In this document: positions 16,198-23,943 of the stretch, one piece after another | Layout of the letters: the number at the start of each line of letters is the position of its first letter | Numbering within the stretch: the first letter of the stretch is position 1 | Translations under genes and position numbers: made by a program | NCBI RefSeq assembly: GCF_009184865.1 | Contig: NZ_CP045096.1 | Coordinates: 8,680,001-8,744,000, forward strand | Origin: Streptomyces phaeolivaceus | GTDB lineage: Bacteria > Actinomycetota > Actinomycetes > Streptomycetales > Streptomycetaceae | Direction of reading: 5' to 3' | DNA length: 64,000 nt | Notes under the pieces: generated by a model | What the model was told of the DNA's origin: nothing | What the model saw: the letters and a program-made list of their open reading frames with translations, nothing else | Databases searched by the model: none

Positions 16198-16503
16198 ATG
16201 ACCGTCGCACCCTTGTCGCAGAAGGAGATCGAGGACCGGCTGGCGGAGCTGCCCGGCTGGTCGTCGGACGGGGACCGGATCGCCCGCTCCTACCGGCTGG
16301 GCTCGCACTTCGCGGCCACCGCGCTGGTCGTGCACATCGCACAGACCCAGGAGGAGCTGGGACACCACTCCGACCTCACCCTCGGCTACAACACCGTCTC
16401 GCTGACCATCAGCACACACAGCGCGGGCGGCGCCGTCACCGAGAAGGACTTCGCGCTGGCCCGCAGGGTGGAGGCGCTCGCACCCGGCCACGGGGCGAGC
16501 TGA
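16198..16503 (+). CDS. 4a-hydroxytetrahydrobiopterin dehydratase (PCD/DCoH family)
   Basis: The 101-residue length is standard for pterin-4a-carbinolamine dehydratase. The catalytic histidines are in EELGHHSDLTLGYN (H56, H57) and STHSAGG (H74), with the T-E-K-D-F-x-L-A motif after them. The enzyme dehydrates 4a-hydroxy-tetrahydropterin formed by aromatic amino acid hydroxylases. No hydroxylase gene is in the window. It is followed after five bases by a methyltransferase gene, so the two are probably co-transcribed. Confidence 0.9.
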   Translation: MTVAPLSQKEIEDRLAELPGWSSDGDRIARSYRLGSHFAATALVVHIAQTQEELGHHSDLTLGYNTVSLTISTHSAGGAVTEKDFALARRVEALAPGHGAS

Positions 16504-16508
16504 GACGG

Positions 16509-17249
16509 GTGCTGGACTACGACAAGGAGGCCGACGCCTACGACGCCCTGCGCGGCGGCGAGCCCCGCGCCGAGGCCGCCGCCCGCGCCGTACTGGGCCT
16601 GCTCCCCGAGGGCACCCGCAGTCTGCTCGACATCGCCTGCGGCACCGGGATCGTGACCCGGCGGCTCGCGGCGGCCCTGCCCGGCGCGCGGGTCACGGGC
16701 GTCGACCTCACGCACGCGATGGCGAGCCGGGCCGCCGCCCGGCTGCCCGGCTCCGTCGTCATCGGCGACGGCCGCCGACTCCCTTTCCGTGACGGGGAGT
16801 TCGACGCCGTCGCCAGCGTCTGGCTGCTGCATCTGCTGGACGGCCCCGAGGACGTACGGGCCGTGGTCGGCGAGTGCGCCCGGGTGCTGCGACCGGGCGG
16901 TGTCTATGTCACGACCGTCGACAAGGGCGCCTCCCACAACGTGGGCAGCGACATCGACGCCGTGCTCGCCGCGCGCCCCAGGCGCCCGGCGACCGACGCC
17001 CCGGCCGACATCGAGACCCACGCCGCCGGGCACGGGCTCGAACCGGCCGGCCGGGCGACCTTCACGGGCCGGGGACAGGGCCGCAGCCCCCGGCGCGCGC
17101 TGACCGATCTGCGGCGTGGCTGGTTCGTCACCCTCCCGCCCGGCGATCCGCTCGCCGACCGCTTCGCCGTGCACCTGGCGGCCCTGCCCGACCAGGACCG
17201 GGACCGCCCGGAGCCGACGTTCAACCTCCGGGCGTTCCGGAAGCCGTAG
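16509..17249 (+). CDS. Class I SAM-dependent methyltransferase
   Basis: The 246-residue protein carries the SAM-binding motif I LLDIACGTGIVTRRL, an acidic residue in GVDLTHAM, and the post-motif LRPGGVYVTTVDKG. This is the Methyltransf_11-type fold. The GTG start at 16509 lies five bases after the pterin dehydratase stop; no independent promoter is obvious. The methyl acceptor is not predictable. Confidence 0.85.
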   Translation: MLDYDKEADAYDALRGGEPRAEAAARAVLGLLPEGTRSLLDIACGTGIVTRRLAAALPGARVTGVDLTHAMASRAAARLPGSVVIGDGRRLPFRDGEFDAVASVWLLHLLDGPEDVRAVVGECARVLRPGGVYVTTVDKGASHNVGSDIDAVLAARPRRPATDAPADIETHAAGHGLEPAGRATFTGRGQGRSPRRALTDLRRGWFVTLPPGDPLADRFAVHLAALPDQDRDRPEPTFNLRAFRKP

Positions 17250-17350
17250 GGCGCCGCGGCCGGGTGAACTCCATGACCCGGTTGGTCAGCCAGCTCCCCC
17301 CCCGTCCGGCGAGAACGCCTGCTCCCAGCGGGCCGAGGTCGCGGACATGC
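17221..17350 (-). pseudogene. C-terminal fragment of a DUF1579-like gene
   Basis: Reading the minus strand from about 17350, the segment ARWEQAFSPDGG changes frame in a run of G and continues as SWLTNRVMEFTR before a stop at 17221. This matches the end of DUF1579/SRPBCC-like proteins (W-E-x-x-F-S-x-D-G-G-x-x-W-x-T-N-x-V-M-x-F-T). The remainder is absent. It overlaps the end of the methyltransferase gene and lies head-to-head with a broken WYL regulator. Confidence 0.5.
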
Positions 17351-17842
17351 GCCCGGGAGCGGGGTCTTACGGGGCCTCCACAGGCGTCGCTTTCCGCCCG
17401 CCCGACGGTAGGCCTGACTGTGCCGCCAGACGGCTCACCTGCAGCAACAGCGGGCAATCGGATCAGCACGTTCTGCGGGTGCTGCACATCCGCTACCGCC
17501 GCTGGGCCGAGCCGACCGACGTACGGCGCCGCCTCGAACCGTACGGCCTCGTCCTCAAGGCGGGCCGCTGGTACGTCGTCGCGGGCCCCGGACCCCGCAC
17601 CCTCCGGATGGACCAGATCCTCGAACTCGACTCCTCCAACGAGGAGTTCGGCCGCCCGGACGCCTTCGACCTGGCCGCGTACTGGACGGCGTACCAGCGG
17701 GACTTCCACGCCCGGCTGCACCGGGGCTGAGCCTGCCGGGGGCCGTGCCGGTCGAGGGGAGCGGCGCGGGGGACGACGGCTGGATCACGGCGAGGGTGCC
17801 CATCGAGTCCGTCGAGCGCGCGCACGGCGAGTTCCTGCGGCC

Positions 17843-18043
17843 AGGGCCCTTCTGATGGATCTCCGTGGCGTCGCGACGCCCGGCACGCTCCCCCACTCTC
17901 GGCTTCGCTCAAGCGGGAGGGGCCCCCACCGCCGCACCGGGCGAAAGCCCAAGTACGTCCAGTACGAGGCCTTTCGCCCGGCACGCCGAGAGCACGCACC
18001 GGACGCCGCTCCTTTTCCCACGGAGATCCATCAGAAGGGCCCT
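17843..18043. mobile_element. MITE-like element, 26-bp perfect terminal inverted repeats
   Basis: The left end, 17843-17868 (starting AGGGCCCTTCTGATGGATCT), is the exact reverse complement of the right end, 18018-18043. Flanking triplets are CCA (left) and CTA (right), so a target duplication is imperfect at best. Inside is a second dyad, CCGGGCGAAAG (17937-17947) against CTTTCGCCCGG (17971-17981), and a 41-bp repeat also found at 32504-32544. No transposase is encoded. Removing the 201 bases restores the downstream WYL reading frame. Confidence 0.85.
17888..17928 (-). repeat. 41-bp stem-loop repeat, copy 1
   Basis: On the minus strand this begins TGGGGGCCCCTCCCGCTTGA and differs from the copy at 32504-32544 at about three positions. 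It lies within the MITE-like element. The centre folds around a GCGAAG loop flanked by C/G-rich arms. Confidence 0.8.
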
Positions 18044-18194
18044 AGGCGCGGACATCGAGGTGCTGGCACCGGCCGAGCTGCGCGGCGCGATCGCCCGGAC
18101 CGTGGCCGAACTGGCCGAAAGCTACGGCAACGCGGCCGGGAACGGCGGCGACTGAGAGAGCGGAACCCGTCCGTCCTTTCTGGAGGTTCGTCAC

Positions 18195-20078
18195 GTGCAG
18201 CACCCGCCCAGGCACCCCAGGCACCCCAGGCACCACAGACGCCGAGCCCTGCGCTCGGTCCTGACAGCGGCCCTCGTCGCCGCCGGACTCACCACGTTCA
18301 CCGGCACGCCCGCCGAGGCCGCCACCGCCCGCCAGGTCGAACGCCTCGACCGGGGCGTGGTCAGTGTGCACGTCGACAGCGGCAATCTGGTCAGCTGGCG
18401 CTGGCTGGGCACCGACCCCAACGACGTGTCGTTCAACGTCTACCGGGCCGGTGCGTTGGTCAACTCCGCCCCGATCACCGGCTCCACCAACTACTTCCAC
18501 TCCGGTGCGCCCGCCCAGGCCGACTACACGGTTCGCGCGATCGTCGGCGGTGTGGAGCAGGCCGACTCGGTGCACGCGGTCCAACTCCGCACCGGCTACA
18601 AGGACGTACCGATCAGTCCGCCCACCGGCGGCACCACCCCGGACGGTGTCGCGTACACCTACGAGGCCAACGACGCCTCCGTGGGCGACCTCGACGGCGA
18701 CGGCGCCCTGGAGTTCGTCCTCAAGTGGCAGCCGACCAACGCCAAGGACAACTCCCAGTCCGGCTACACCGGCAACACGATCCTCGACGGCGTCAAACTC
18801 GACGGCACCCGGCTGTGGCGGATCGACCTGGGCCGCAACATCCGCTCCGGCGCGCACTACACACAGTTCCAGGTGTACGACTACGACGGTGACGGCAAGG
18901 CGGAGATCGCCGCGAAGACGGCGGACGGCACTGTCGACGGGGCGGGGACGGTCATCGGCAGCTCCTCCGCCGACCACCGCGACTCCAGCGGATACGTCCT
19001 GTCCGGGCCCGAGTATCTGACCATGTTCAACGGGCAGACCGGCCGCGCGATGCAGACCGTGGACTACGTCCCGGCGCGGGGCACGGTCTCGTCCTGGGGC
19101 GACTCGTACGGCAACCGCGTGGACCGCTTCCTCGCCGGGACGGCGTATCTCGACGGCGCCCGGCCCTCGCTCGTCATGGCGCGCGGCTACTACACCCGCA
19201 CGGTGATCGCCGCCTGGGACTGGCGGGGCGGTGCCTTCACCCGCCGCTGGACCTTCGACACCAGCTCCTCCACCAACTCCGGCCGGGGCTACGACGGGCA
19301 GGGCTCGCACAGCCTCTCCGTGGGTGACGTCGACAACGACGGCCGGGACGAGATCGTGTACGGCGCGATGGCCGTGGACGACAACGGCAACGCGCTGTGG
19401 ACCACGCGGACGGGCCACGGCGACGCCCAGCACCTGGGGGACCTCGACGCGTCCACGGCCGGCCTGGAGTACTTCAAGGTCTCCGAGTCGACCTCCCAGC
19501 CCGCCGAGCTGTACATCAACCCGGCCAACGGGGCCGTGCGCTGGCAGCTCGCCGCCTGCTGCGACAACGGCCGGGGCGTGGCCGGTGACATCTACGCGGG
19601 CAACGACGGCCCCGAGATGTGGTCGGCCTCCGACACCTCCATCCGTGACGAGACGGGCGCGACGAAGGGCCGTGAGCCCTCCTCCGTCAACTTCCTCGCC
19701 TGGTGGGACGGCGACCCGGTCCGTGAACTCCTCGACGGCACCCGGATCGACAAGTACGGCACCTCCGCCGAGACCCGGCTGCTGACCGGTTCCGGGGTGT
19801 CCTCCAACAACGGCACCAAGGCCACGCCCGCGCTCTCCGGTGACATCCTCGGCGACTGGCGCGAGGAGGTCGTCTGGCGCACCAGCGGCAACACGGCCCT
19901 GCGGATCTACTCGACGCCGGTCGAGACGAGCACGAAGATCACGACCCTGCTGCACGACCCGATGTACCGCACGGGGCTGGCCTGGCAGAACACCGCCTAC
20001 AACCAGCCCCCGCACACCGGCTTCTTCATCGGGAACAACATGCCGACGCCGCCCCGGCCGACGGTGTACACGCCGTAA
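18195..20078 (+). CDS. Secreted rhamnogalacturonan endolyase, family PL11
   Basis: The 627-residue protein has an arginine-rich N-terminus, a hydrophobic signal region and a cleavage site near PAEAATA. The body matches PL11 (YesW-like): VERLDRGVVSVHV, RWLGTDP, VYDYDGDGKAEIAAKTADGT and LGDWREEVVWRT. It contains repeated D-x-D-G-D-G calcium-binding loops of the eight-bladed propeller. It cleaves the rhamnogalacturonan I backbone of pectin by beta-elimination outside the cell. The GTG start follows TGGAGG. It opens a group of plant-polysaccharide genes and converges with the next gene. Confidence 0.9.
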   Translation: MQHPPRHPRHPRHHRRRALRSVLTAALVAAGLTTFTGTPAEAATARQVERLDRGVVSVHVDSGNLVSWRWLGTDPNDVSFNVYRAGALVNSAPITGSTNYFHSGAPAQADYTVRAIVGGVEQADSVHAVQLRTGYKDVPISPPTGGTTPDGVAYTYEANDASVGDLDGDGALEFVLKWQPTNAKDNSQSGYTGNTILDGVKLDGTRLWRIDLGRNIRSGAHYTQFQVYDYDGDGKAEIAAKTADGTVDGAGTVIGSSSADHRDSSGYVLSGPEYLTMFNGQTGRAMQTVDYVPARGTVSSWGDSYGNRVDRFLAGTAYLDGARPSLVMARGYYTRTVIAAWDWRGGAFTRRWTFDTSSSTNSGRGYDGQGSHSLSVGDVDNDGRDEIVYGAMAVDDNGNALWTTRTGHGDAQHLGDLDASTAGLEYFKVSESTSQPAELYINPANGAVRWQLAACCDNGRGVAGDIYAGNDGPEMWSASDTSIRDETGATKGREPSSVNFLAWWDGDPVRELLDGTRIDKYGTSAETRLLTGSGVSSNNGTKATPALSGDILGDWREEVVWRTSGNTALRIYSTPVETSTKITTLLHDPMYRTGLAWQNTAYNQPPHTGFFIGNNMPTPPRPTVYTP

Positions 20079-20105
20079 GGAGCGTTCCCGCGCGGGGCCA
20101 GGTCC

Positions 20106-21023
20106 TCACCCCAGCGTCAGCGACGCCTGTACGGGCAGATGGTCGCTGGGGAACTGGCCGTTCGACGCGAAGGTGTTGATGGCCGCCCGGTGCGCGGTGA
20201 CACCCGGGGTGGTCAGGATCCAGTCGATGCGGTCGCCGTCCGGGGTCAGCGGGCGGTAGCCGTGGAACGTCGCGTACAGGTCGCCGCGCTCGGCCGCCGA
20301 GTCCCAGGTGTCCACGAGCCCGGCGCCGAGCATGGTGTCGTAGACCGTGTTCCGGTGGGCGGGCACGTTGAAGTCGCCGGTGACGACGAGGGGGAGCGAC
20401 CGGTCGAACCCGGCGACGCGCCGGACGATCAGGGCGGCGGCGCGGTCGCGGGCGTACTGGCTGACGTTGTCGAGATGGGTGTTGAGGAAGTAGAACTCCC
20501 GGTCGCCGTCCTGTCGGTCGCGGAACCGCACCCAGGTGACCATCCGGATGGAGCCGCCGCCCCAGGTGTTCGAGCCGGGCACCTCCGGGGTGTCGGAGAG
20601 CCAGAAGTGCCGGTACTCGACGGGCGCGAGCCGGCGGGTGTCGTAGAAGACCGCCATGAACTCGCCGAGGTTGCCGCCCGCGCGCCCGGTGCCGATCCAG
20701 CGGTAGTTCCCGCCGAGGTCGGTCTCGATGTCGAGCAACTGCTGGTGGAGACCCTCCTGGGTGCCGATGACATGGGGTGCCTCCTGCCGCAGCAGGGCGC
20801 GCATCACGGGTCTGCGTACGCCCCAGCTGTTGGGCTGCACGGTGCTCGCGTAGCGCAGATTGAACGACATGGTGGAGAGCGGGGGCACGGCGGCCTCCTC
20901 TTCCGCCGCCGAGGCGGCCGGTGCGCTGGTCAGTCCGGTGGTGCGGGACAACGGCAACAGTACCGCCGCGGCGAGGGCGGTCTTGAGGCCCAGTCGGCGC
21001 GTGACGCGGCTGTGGTTCGGCAC
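20106..21023 (-). CDS. Secreted endonuclease/exonuclease/phosphatase family protein
   Basis: The 305-residue protein starts at GTG 21023 with AGAAGGAG upstream. A TRRLGLK segment before a hydrophobic stretch suggests Tat export. The EEP fold is marked by MSFNLRYA, IGTQEGLHQQL (metal-binding Glu), VTGDFNVPAHRN (Asp/Asn) and the final PSDHLPVQASL (Asp-His). Members include phosphatases, nucleases and sphingomyelinases. Secretion and the neighbours suggest nutrient release, for example phosphate from organic sources. The substrate is open. Confidence 0.85.
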   Translation of the reverse strand: MPNHSRVTRRLGLKTALAAAVLLPLSRTTGLTSAPAASAAEEEAAVPPLSTMSFNLRYASTVQPNSWGVRRPVMRALLRQEAPHVIGTQEGLHQQLLDIETDLGGNYRWIGTGRAGGNLGEFMAVFYDTRRLAPVEYRHFWLSDTPEVPGSNTWGGGSIRMVTWVRFRDRQDGDREFYFLNTHLDNVSQYARDRAAALIVRRVAGFDRSLPLVVTGDFNVPAHRNTVYDTMLGAGLVDTWDSAAERGDLYATFHGYRPLTPDGDRIDWILTTPGVTAHRAAINTFASNGQFPSDHLPVQASLTLG

Positions 21024-21156
21024 AGGGGCTCCTTCTGTGAAGGTCTCCGGGCGAGCCGTGCGTACACACTCTGGGATGCCCCTCTGTGCCCGCCATGAAC
21101 ATGCCGATAGAGCGGGGTGTACGGGGTTCGACAGCGCGGGGTGCACAGGGTTCGAA

Positions 21157-21189
21157 GAGGGCGCGCGCCCGACCCAGGCGCGCGCCCTC
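21157..21189 (-). terminator. Terminator hairpin after the GH74 gene
   Basis: GAGGGCGCGCGCC (21157-21169) is perfectly complementary to GGCGCGCGCCCTC (21177-21189), a 13-bp stem with a 7-base loop. It lies 19 bases beyond the stop of the xyloglucanase gene. Confidence 0.75.
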
Positions 21190-21208
21190 ACCTGGTCCTG
21201 CTCGGGTG

Positions 21209-23875
21209 TCAGGTCACCGTGCAGGACTGGTCACCGAGCTTGAACGCGGTCGGTTTCCCGTTGCTCCCCGACCAGCTTCCGGTGAAGCCGAAGCTCACCG
21301 ACGCGCCCGCCGCCACATTGCCGTTCCAGCCGACGTTCCTGGCCGTGACCGCCGATCCCGACTGGGTGTGGGAGGCGTTCCAGACCTGGGAGACGGTCTG
21401 CCCATGAGGGAAGGTCCAGCCGAGCGACCAGCCGGTCCACGCGCTCGTGCCCGTGTTGGACAGCCGTACGTCCGCCTGGAAGCCGCCCGACCACTCGTTG
21501 GTCACCGCGTACGTCACCGCGCAGGCCCCCGTCGGCTCGGGCTCGGGGTCCGGATCGGTACCGCCGCCCCCGCCGCCGGTGTCGGAGGAGTCGCCGTAGA
21601 CGACCCCGCGCCCGTTCGTCGCGACATAGACCCGCCCGTACACCCTCGGGTCACCCGTGATCGCCGCACCCGTCCAGCCCCACTGATGGGCGTCGTCGTT
21701 GATCCGCGTCCAGGACGCGCCCTTGTCCGTCGAGCGGAAGATGCCGCGTACGCCGCCGATCTTGGCGCTGGTGTAGAGGGTCTGGTACGCGGCCCCGGTC
21801 GCCGCCTTGCCGAAGCCGATCGTGTCGGCCTGCTCGACGCCCGACAGCTTCGTCCAGGTGGCCCCGCCGTCCGTGGAGCGCCACAGACCGTAGGCCCCGT
21901 CGGTCGCGCCGCCCGCCAGCCACACATCGCCCTTCACCCCGGGCAGCGCCTTGAAGCGCACGCTGTCCCCGCTCGGCAGCCCGGTGGCGCTCGACGCGGT
22001 GAAGGTCGCCCCGCCGTCCGAACTGACGTAGAACTTCCCCGACTTGAAGCCGTAGAAGGTCCTCGGGTCCACCCGGTCGGACTCCACGATCGCACCTGCC
22101 GGGATGCCGCTGGACGCCGACCAGGAGCTACCGAACCCGGTCGCGTACCGCACACCCGTGCCCGCCGGGCTCCACACGAACCGGCTGCCGTCCGAGGCCG
22201 CCGCGACCGTACCGCCGCCACTGACGCCCGACGGGTCGGTGCCGGCGAACCAGTTGGCGCCGTTGTCCGTGGAGAACGCGATGTGCGGGCCGGAGTCCAG
22301 ATTGCCCACGCGCACCACGGTGTCGGGGTTGGACTCGGCGTAGTCCAGGCTGGTCGTGGTCGTGAAGTTCGGCTGGGTGAACATCATCGACGGGACCTTC
22401 GTCAGATCCGTGTGCCGGAAGCCGCCGATGTCACCGAGCGCGCTGAGCAGCGGGGCACCGGACGGGGGAGAGGCCAGATCGTTGACGGCCGTCTCCTCCA
22501 GGCCCCGCACCATCGGCTTGATGGCGAACTGGCCGCCGCTGTCCCAGTTCCCCAGGTTCTCCGTGCCGTAGATCGTCGCGCCCGTCCCGTACATCATCCG
22601 GTTCGAGTTGAACGGGTCGATCTCCAACGCCTCGGTCATCCAGCCGAGTTTGGGCGTCTGCTCCGGCGGCGACGGATTCGCGCCCCAGGTCAGCCAGGGA
22701 GAGGACGACACATCCATGGTGAAGCGGTCCGCACGGTTCGGGTACGACGTGTAGTCCCACGCCCTGGTCCAGGTGGCGCCGCTGTCCGTCGAACGGAAGA
22801 GCTGGGTGTCCGGCCACCAGGAGCTGTACGCCGTCGCCATGACCGTGCCCGGATCCTGCCGGTCGACCGTCAGCCCGCTGAACCCGTAGTACGTGTCGGC
22901 CTCCGCCACCGGACTGACGTTCGTCCACGTGCCGGTCGCGGTCGCGTACCGCCACAGCTGGCCCTTGCCGCCGTCGTACGGCCCGCCCTTGTCGCTGTAC
23001 GACAGATACAGATAGCCGTTCGAGGCATCGAGCACGCCCTTGTGGGCCAGATATCCGGTCGGCTGCCCGGCGACCCGCGACCAGGTCGCGCCCGCGTCGG
23101 TGGACCGGTACACCGCGTTGTCCTTGTCGGCGACCCCGACGTAGATCGTCCGCGTGGCGTTCCCGGAGGTGCCCGTCGACTCGTCGAAGGTGACCCAGAC
23201 GATGCCCTGGTTGTCGCTGGAGTACCCGCTCGTGTCGGTCGGATCGGCCACGTAGTTGCCGACGTTCGGGAAGTTCGTCACCTGCGACCAGGTGGCCCCC
23301 GAGTCCGTCGACCGCCACAGGCCCTTGCCGCTCGGCGCGCCGAGATACAGCACGCTGTTCCGGTTCGGGTCCACGGCCAGCCGCTCGCCCATGCCCCGCC
23401 CCGGCATGTTGCCGCCCAGCTTGAACGGCAGATTCGCCTTCTGCCAGCTGGCCCCCCGGTCGGACGACCGCAGGATCGCCCCGTTCCCCGGGTCCCAGCT
23501 GTTCGTGTACGTCCCGGCCGCCACGTACACCTTGTTCGGGTCGACCGCGTCGGAGGCCAGACTCACGACCCCCGTGTGCCCCCAGTTGTCCCACCCGACC
23601 GAGTCGAGCAGGGGCGTCCATGTCTTCGAGGACTCCACCCAGCGATACGCCCCACCGATGTCGGTCCGGGCGTACGCGAGGTTCCGTTCCTTCCGGTTGA
23701 ACACGATCCCGGGAACGAATCCGCCCCCGTCGATCCGGGCGTTCTTCCACGTATAGGTGTCGGCGGCGACGGCCACCGACTTCTCTGCCTTGTCAGCGGC
23801 CAACGCGGGTGGGGATCCGGCGAGAAGGCCGGCCGCGAGGGCCAGAACGGTGGTGAGGATGCGGGTTCTTCGCAC
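21209..23875 (-). CDS. Secreted xyloglucanase GH74 with C-terminal CBM2
   Basis: The 888-residue protein begins with a Sec signal peptide (GTG at 23875, AGGAGAGG upstream; cleavage near ALAADK). The catalytic domain is the two-propeller GH74 fold, with LAYARTDIGGAYRW holding the likely nucleophile, repeated RSTDSGATW blade motifs, and SLDYAESNPDTVVRVG with the second acidic residue. A Gly-rich then D-P/E-P linker leads to a CBM2 (about residues 785-888) that binds cellulose. GH74 enzymes hydrolyse xyloglucan. It is downstream of GH48 on the same strand but separated by a strong hairpin. Confidence 0.93.
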   Translation of the reverse strand: MRRTRILTTVLALAAGLLAGSPPALAADKAEKSVAVAADTYTWKNARIDGGGFVPGIVFNRKERNLAYARTDIGGAYRWVESSKTWTPLLDSVGWDNWGHTGVVSLASDAVDPNKVYVAAGTYTNSWDPGNGAILRSSDRGASWQKANLPFKLGGNMPGRGMGERLAVDPNRNSVLYLGAPSGKGLWRSTDSGATWSQVTNFPNVGNYVADPTDTSGYSSDNQGIVWVTFDESTGTSGNATRTIYVGVADKDNAVYRSTDAGATWSRVAGQPTGYLAHKGVLDASNGYLYLSYSDKGGPYDGGKGQLWRYATATGTWTNVSPVAEADTYYGFSGLTVDRQDPGTVMATAYSSWWPDTQLFRSTDSGATWTRAWDYTSYPNRADRFTMDVSSSPWLTWGANPSPPEQTPKLGWMTEALEIDPFNSNRMMYGTGATIYGTENLGNWDSGGQFAIKPMVRGLEETAVNDLASPPSGAPLLSALGDIGGFRHTDLTKVPSMMFTQPNFTTTTSLDYAESNPDTVVRVGNLDSGPHIAFSTDNGANWFAGTDPSGVSGGGTVAAASDGSRFVWSPAGTGVRYATGFGSSWSASSGIPAGAIVESDRVDPRTFYGFKSGKFYVSSDGGATFTASSATGLPSGDSVRFKALPGVKGDVWLAGGATDGAYGLWRSTDGGATWTKLSGVEQADTIGFGKAATGAAYQTLYTSAKIGGVRGIFRSTDKGASWTRINDDAHQWGWTGAAITGDPRVYGRVYVATNGRGVVYGDSSDTGGGGGGTDPDPEPEPTGACAVTYAVTNEWSGGFQADVRLSNTGTSAWTGWSLGWTFPHGQTVSQVWNASHTQSGSAVTARNVGWNGNVAAGASVSFGFTGSWSGSNGKPTAFKLGDQSCTVT

Positions 23876-23906
23876 AGTGGGGGTCCTCTCCTGACAGTGG
23901 GGTAAA

Positions 23907-23936
23907 GGTCCCCGCGCCCCGAGGGGCGCGGGGACC
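23907..23936 (-). terminator. Terminator between GH48 and GH74 genes
   Basis: GGTCCCCGCGCCCC (23907-23920) pairs perfectly with GGGGCGCGGGGACC (23923-23936). It sits 8 bases after the GH48 stop and 32 bases before the GH74 start. Part of GH48 transcription may stop or be processed here. Confidence 0.75.
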
Positions 23937-23943
23937 GGCGGTG

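Larger units (their letters stand above)
17467..18155 (+). pseudogene. WYL-domain transcriptional regulator, disrupted by a MITE-like element
   Basis: The first part reads HVLRVLHIRYRRW and LEPYGLVLKAGRWYVVAG, the core of a WYL domain. After a stop at 17730 the next frame continues VPIESVERAHGEFLR. A 201-bp inverted-repeat element follows (17843-18043), and then LGADIEVLAPAELR to the stop at 18155, which is the normal end of the same family. The N-terminal helix-turn-helix is missing. So there are at least three lesions: 5' loss, a frameshift near 17735 and an insertion. It is not functional. Confidence 0.78.

Noticed and set aside
17865..18155. 96-codon frame spanning the MITE
   Set aside because: It mixes element sequence with the WYL C-terminus and is explained by the insertion.
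21086..23905. Plus-strand open frame of 939 codons over the GH74 gene
   Set aside because: It is antisense to GH74; composition is Arg/Gly/Val-rich with no domain.
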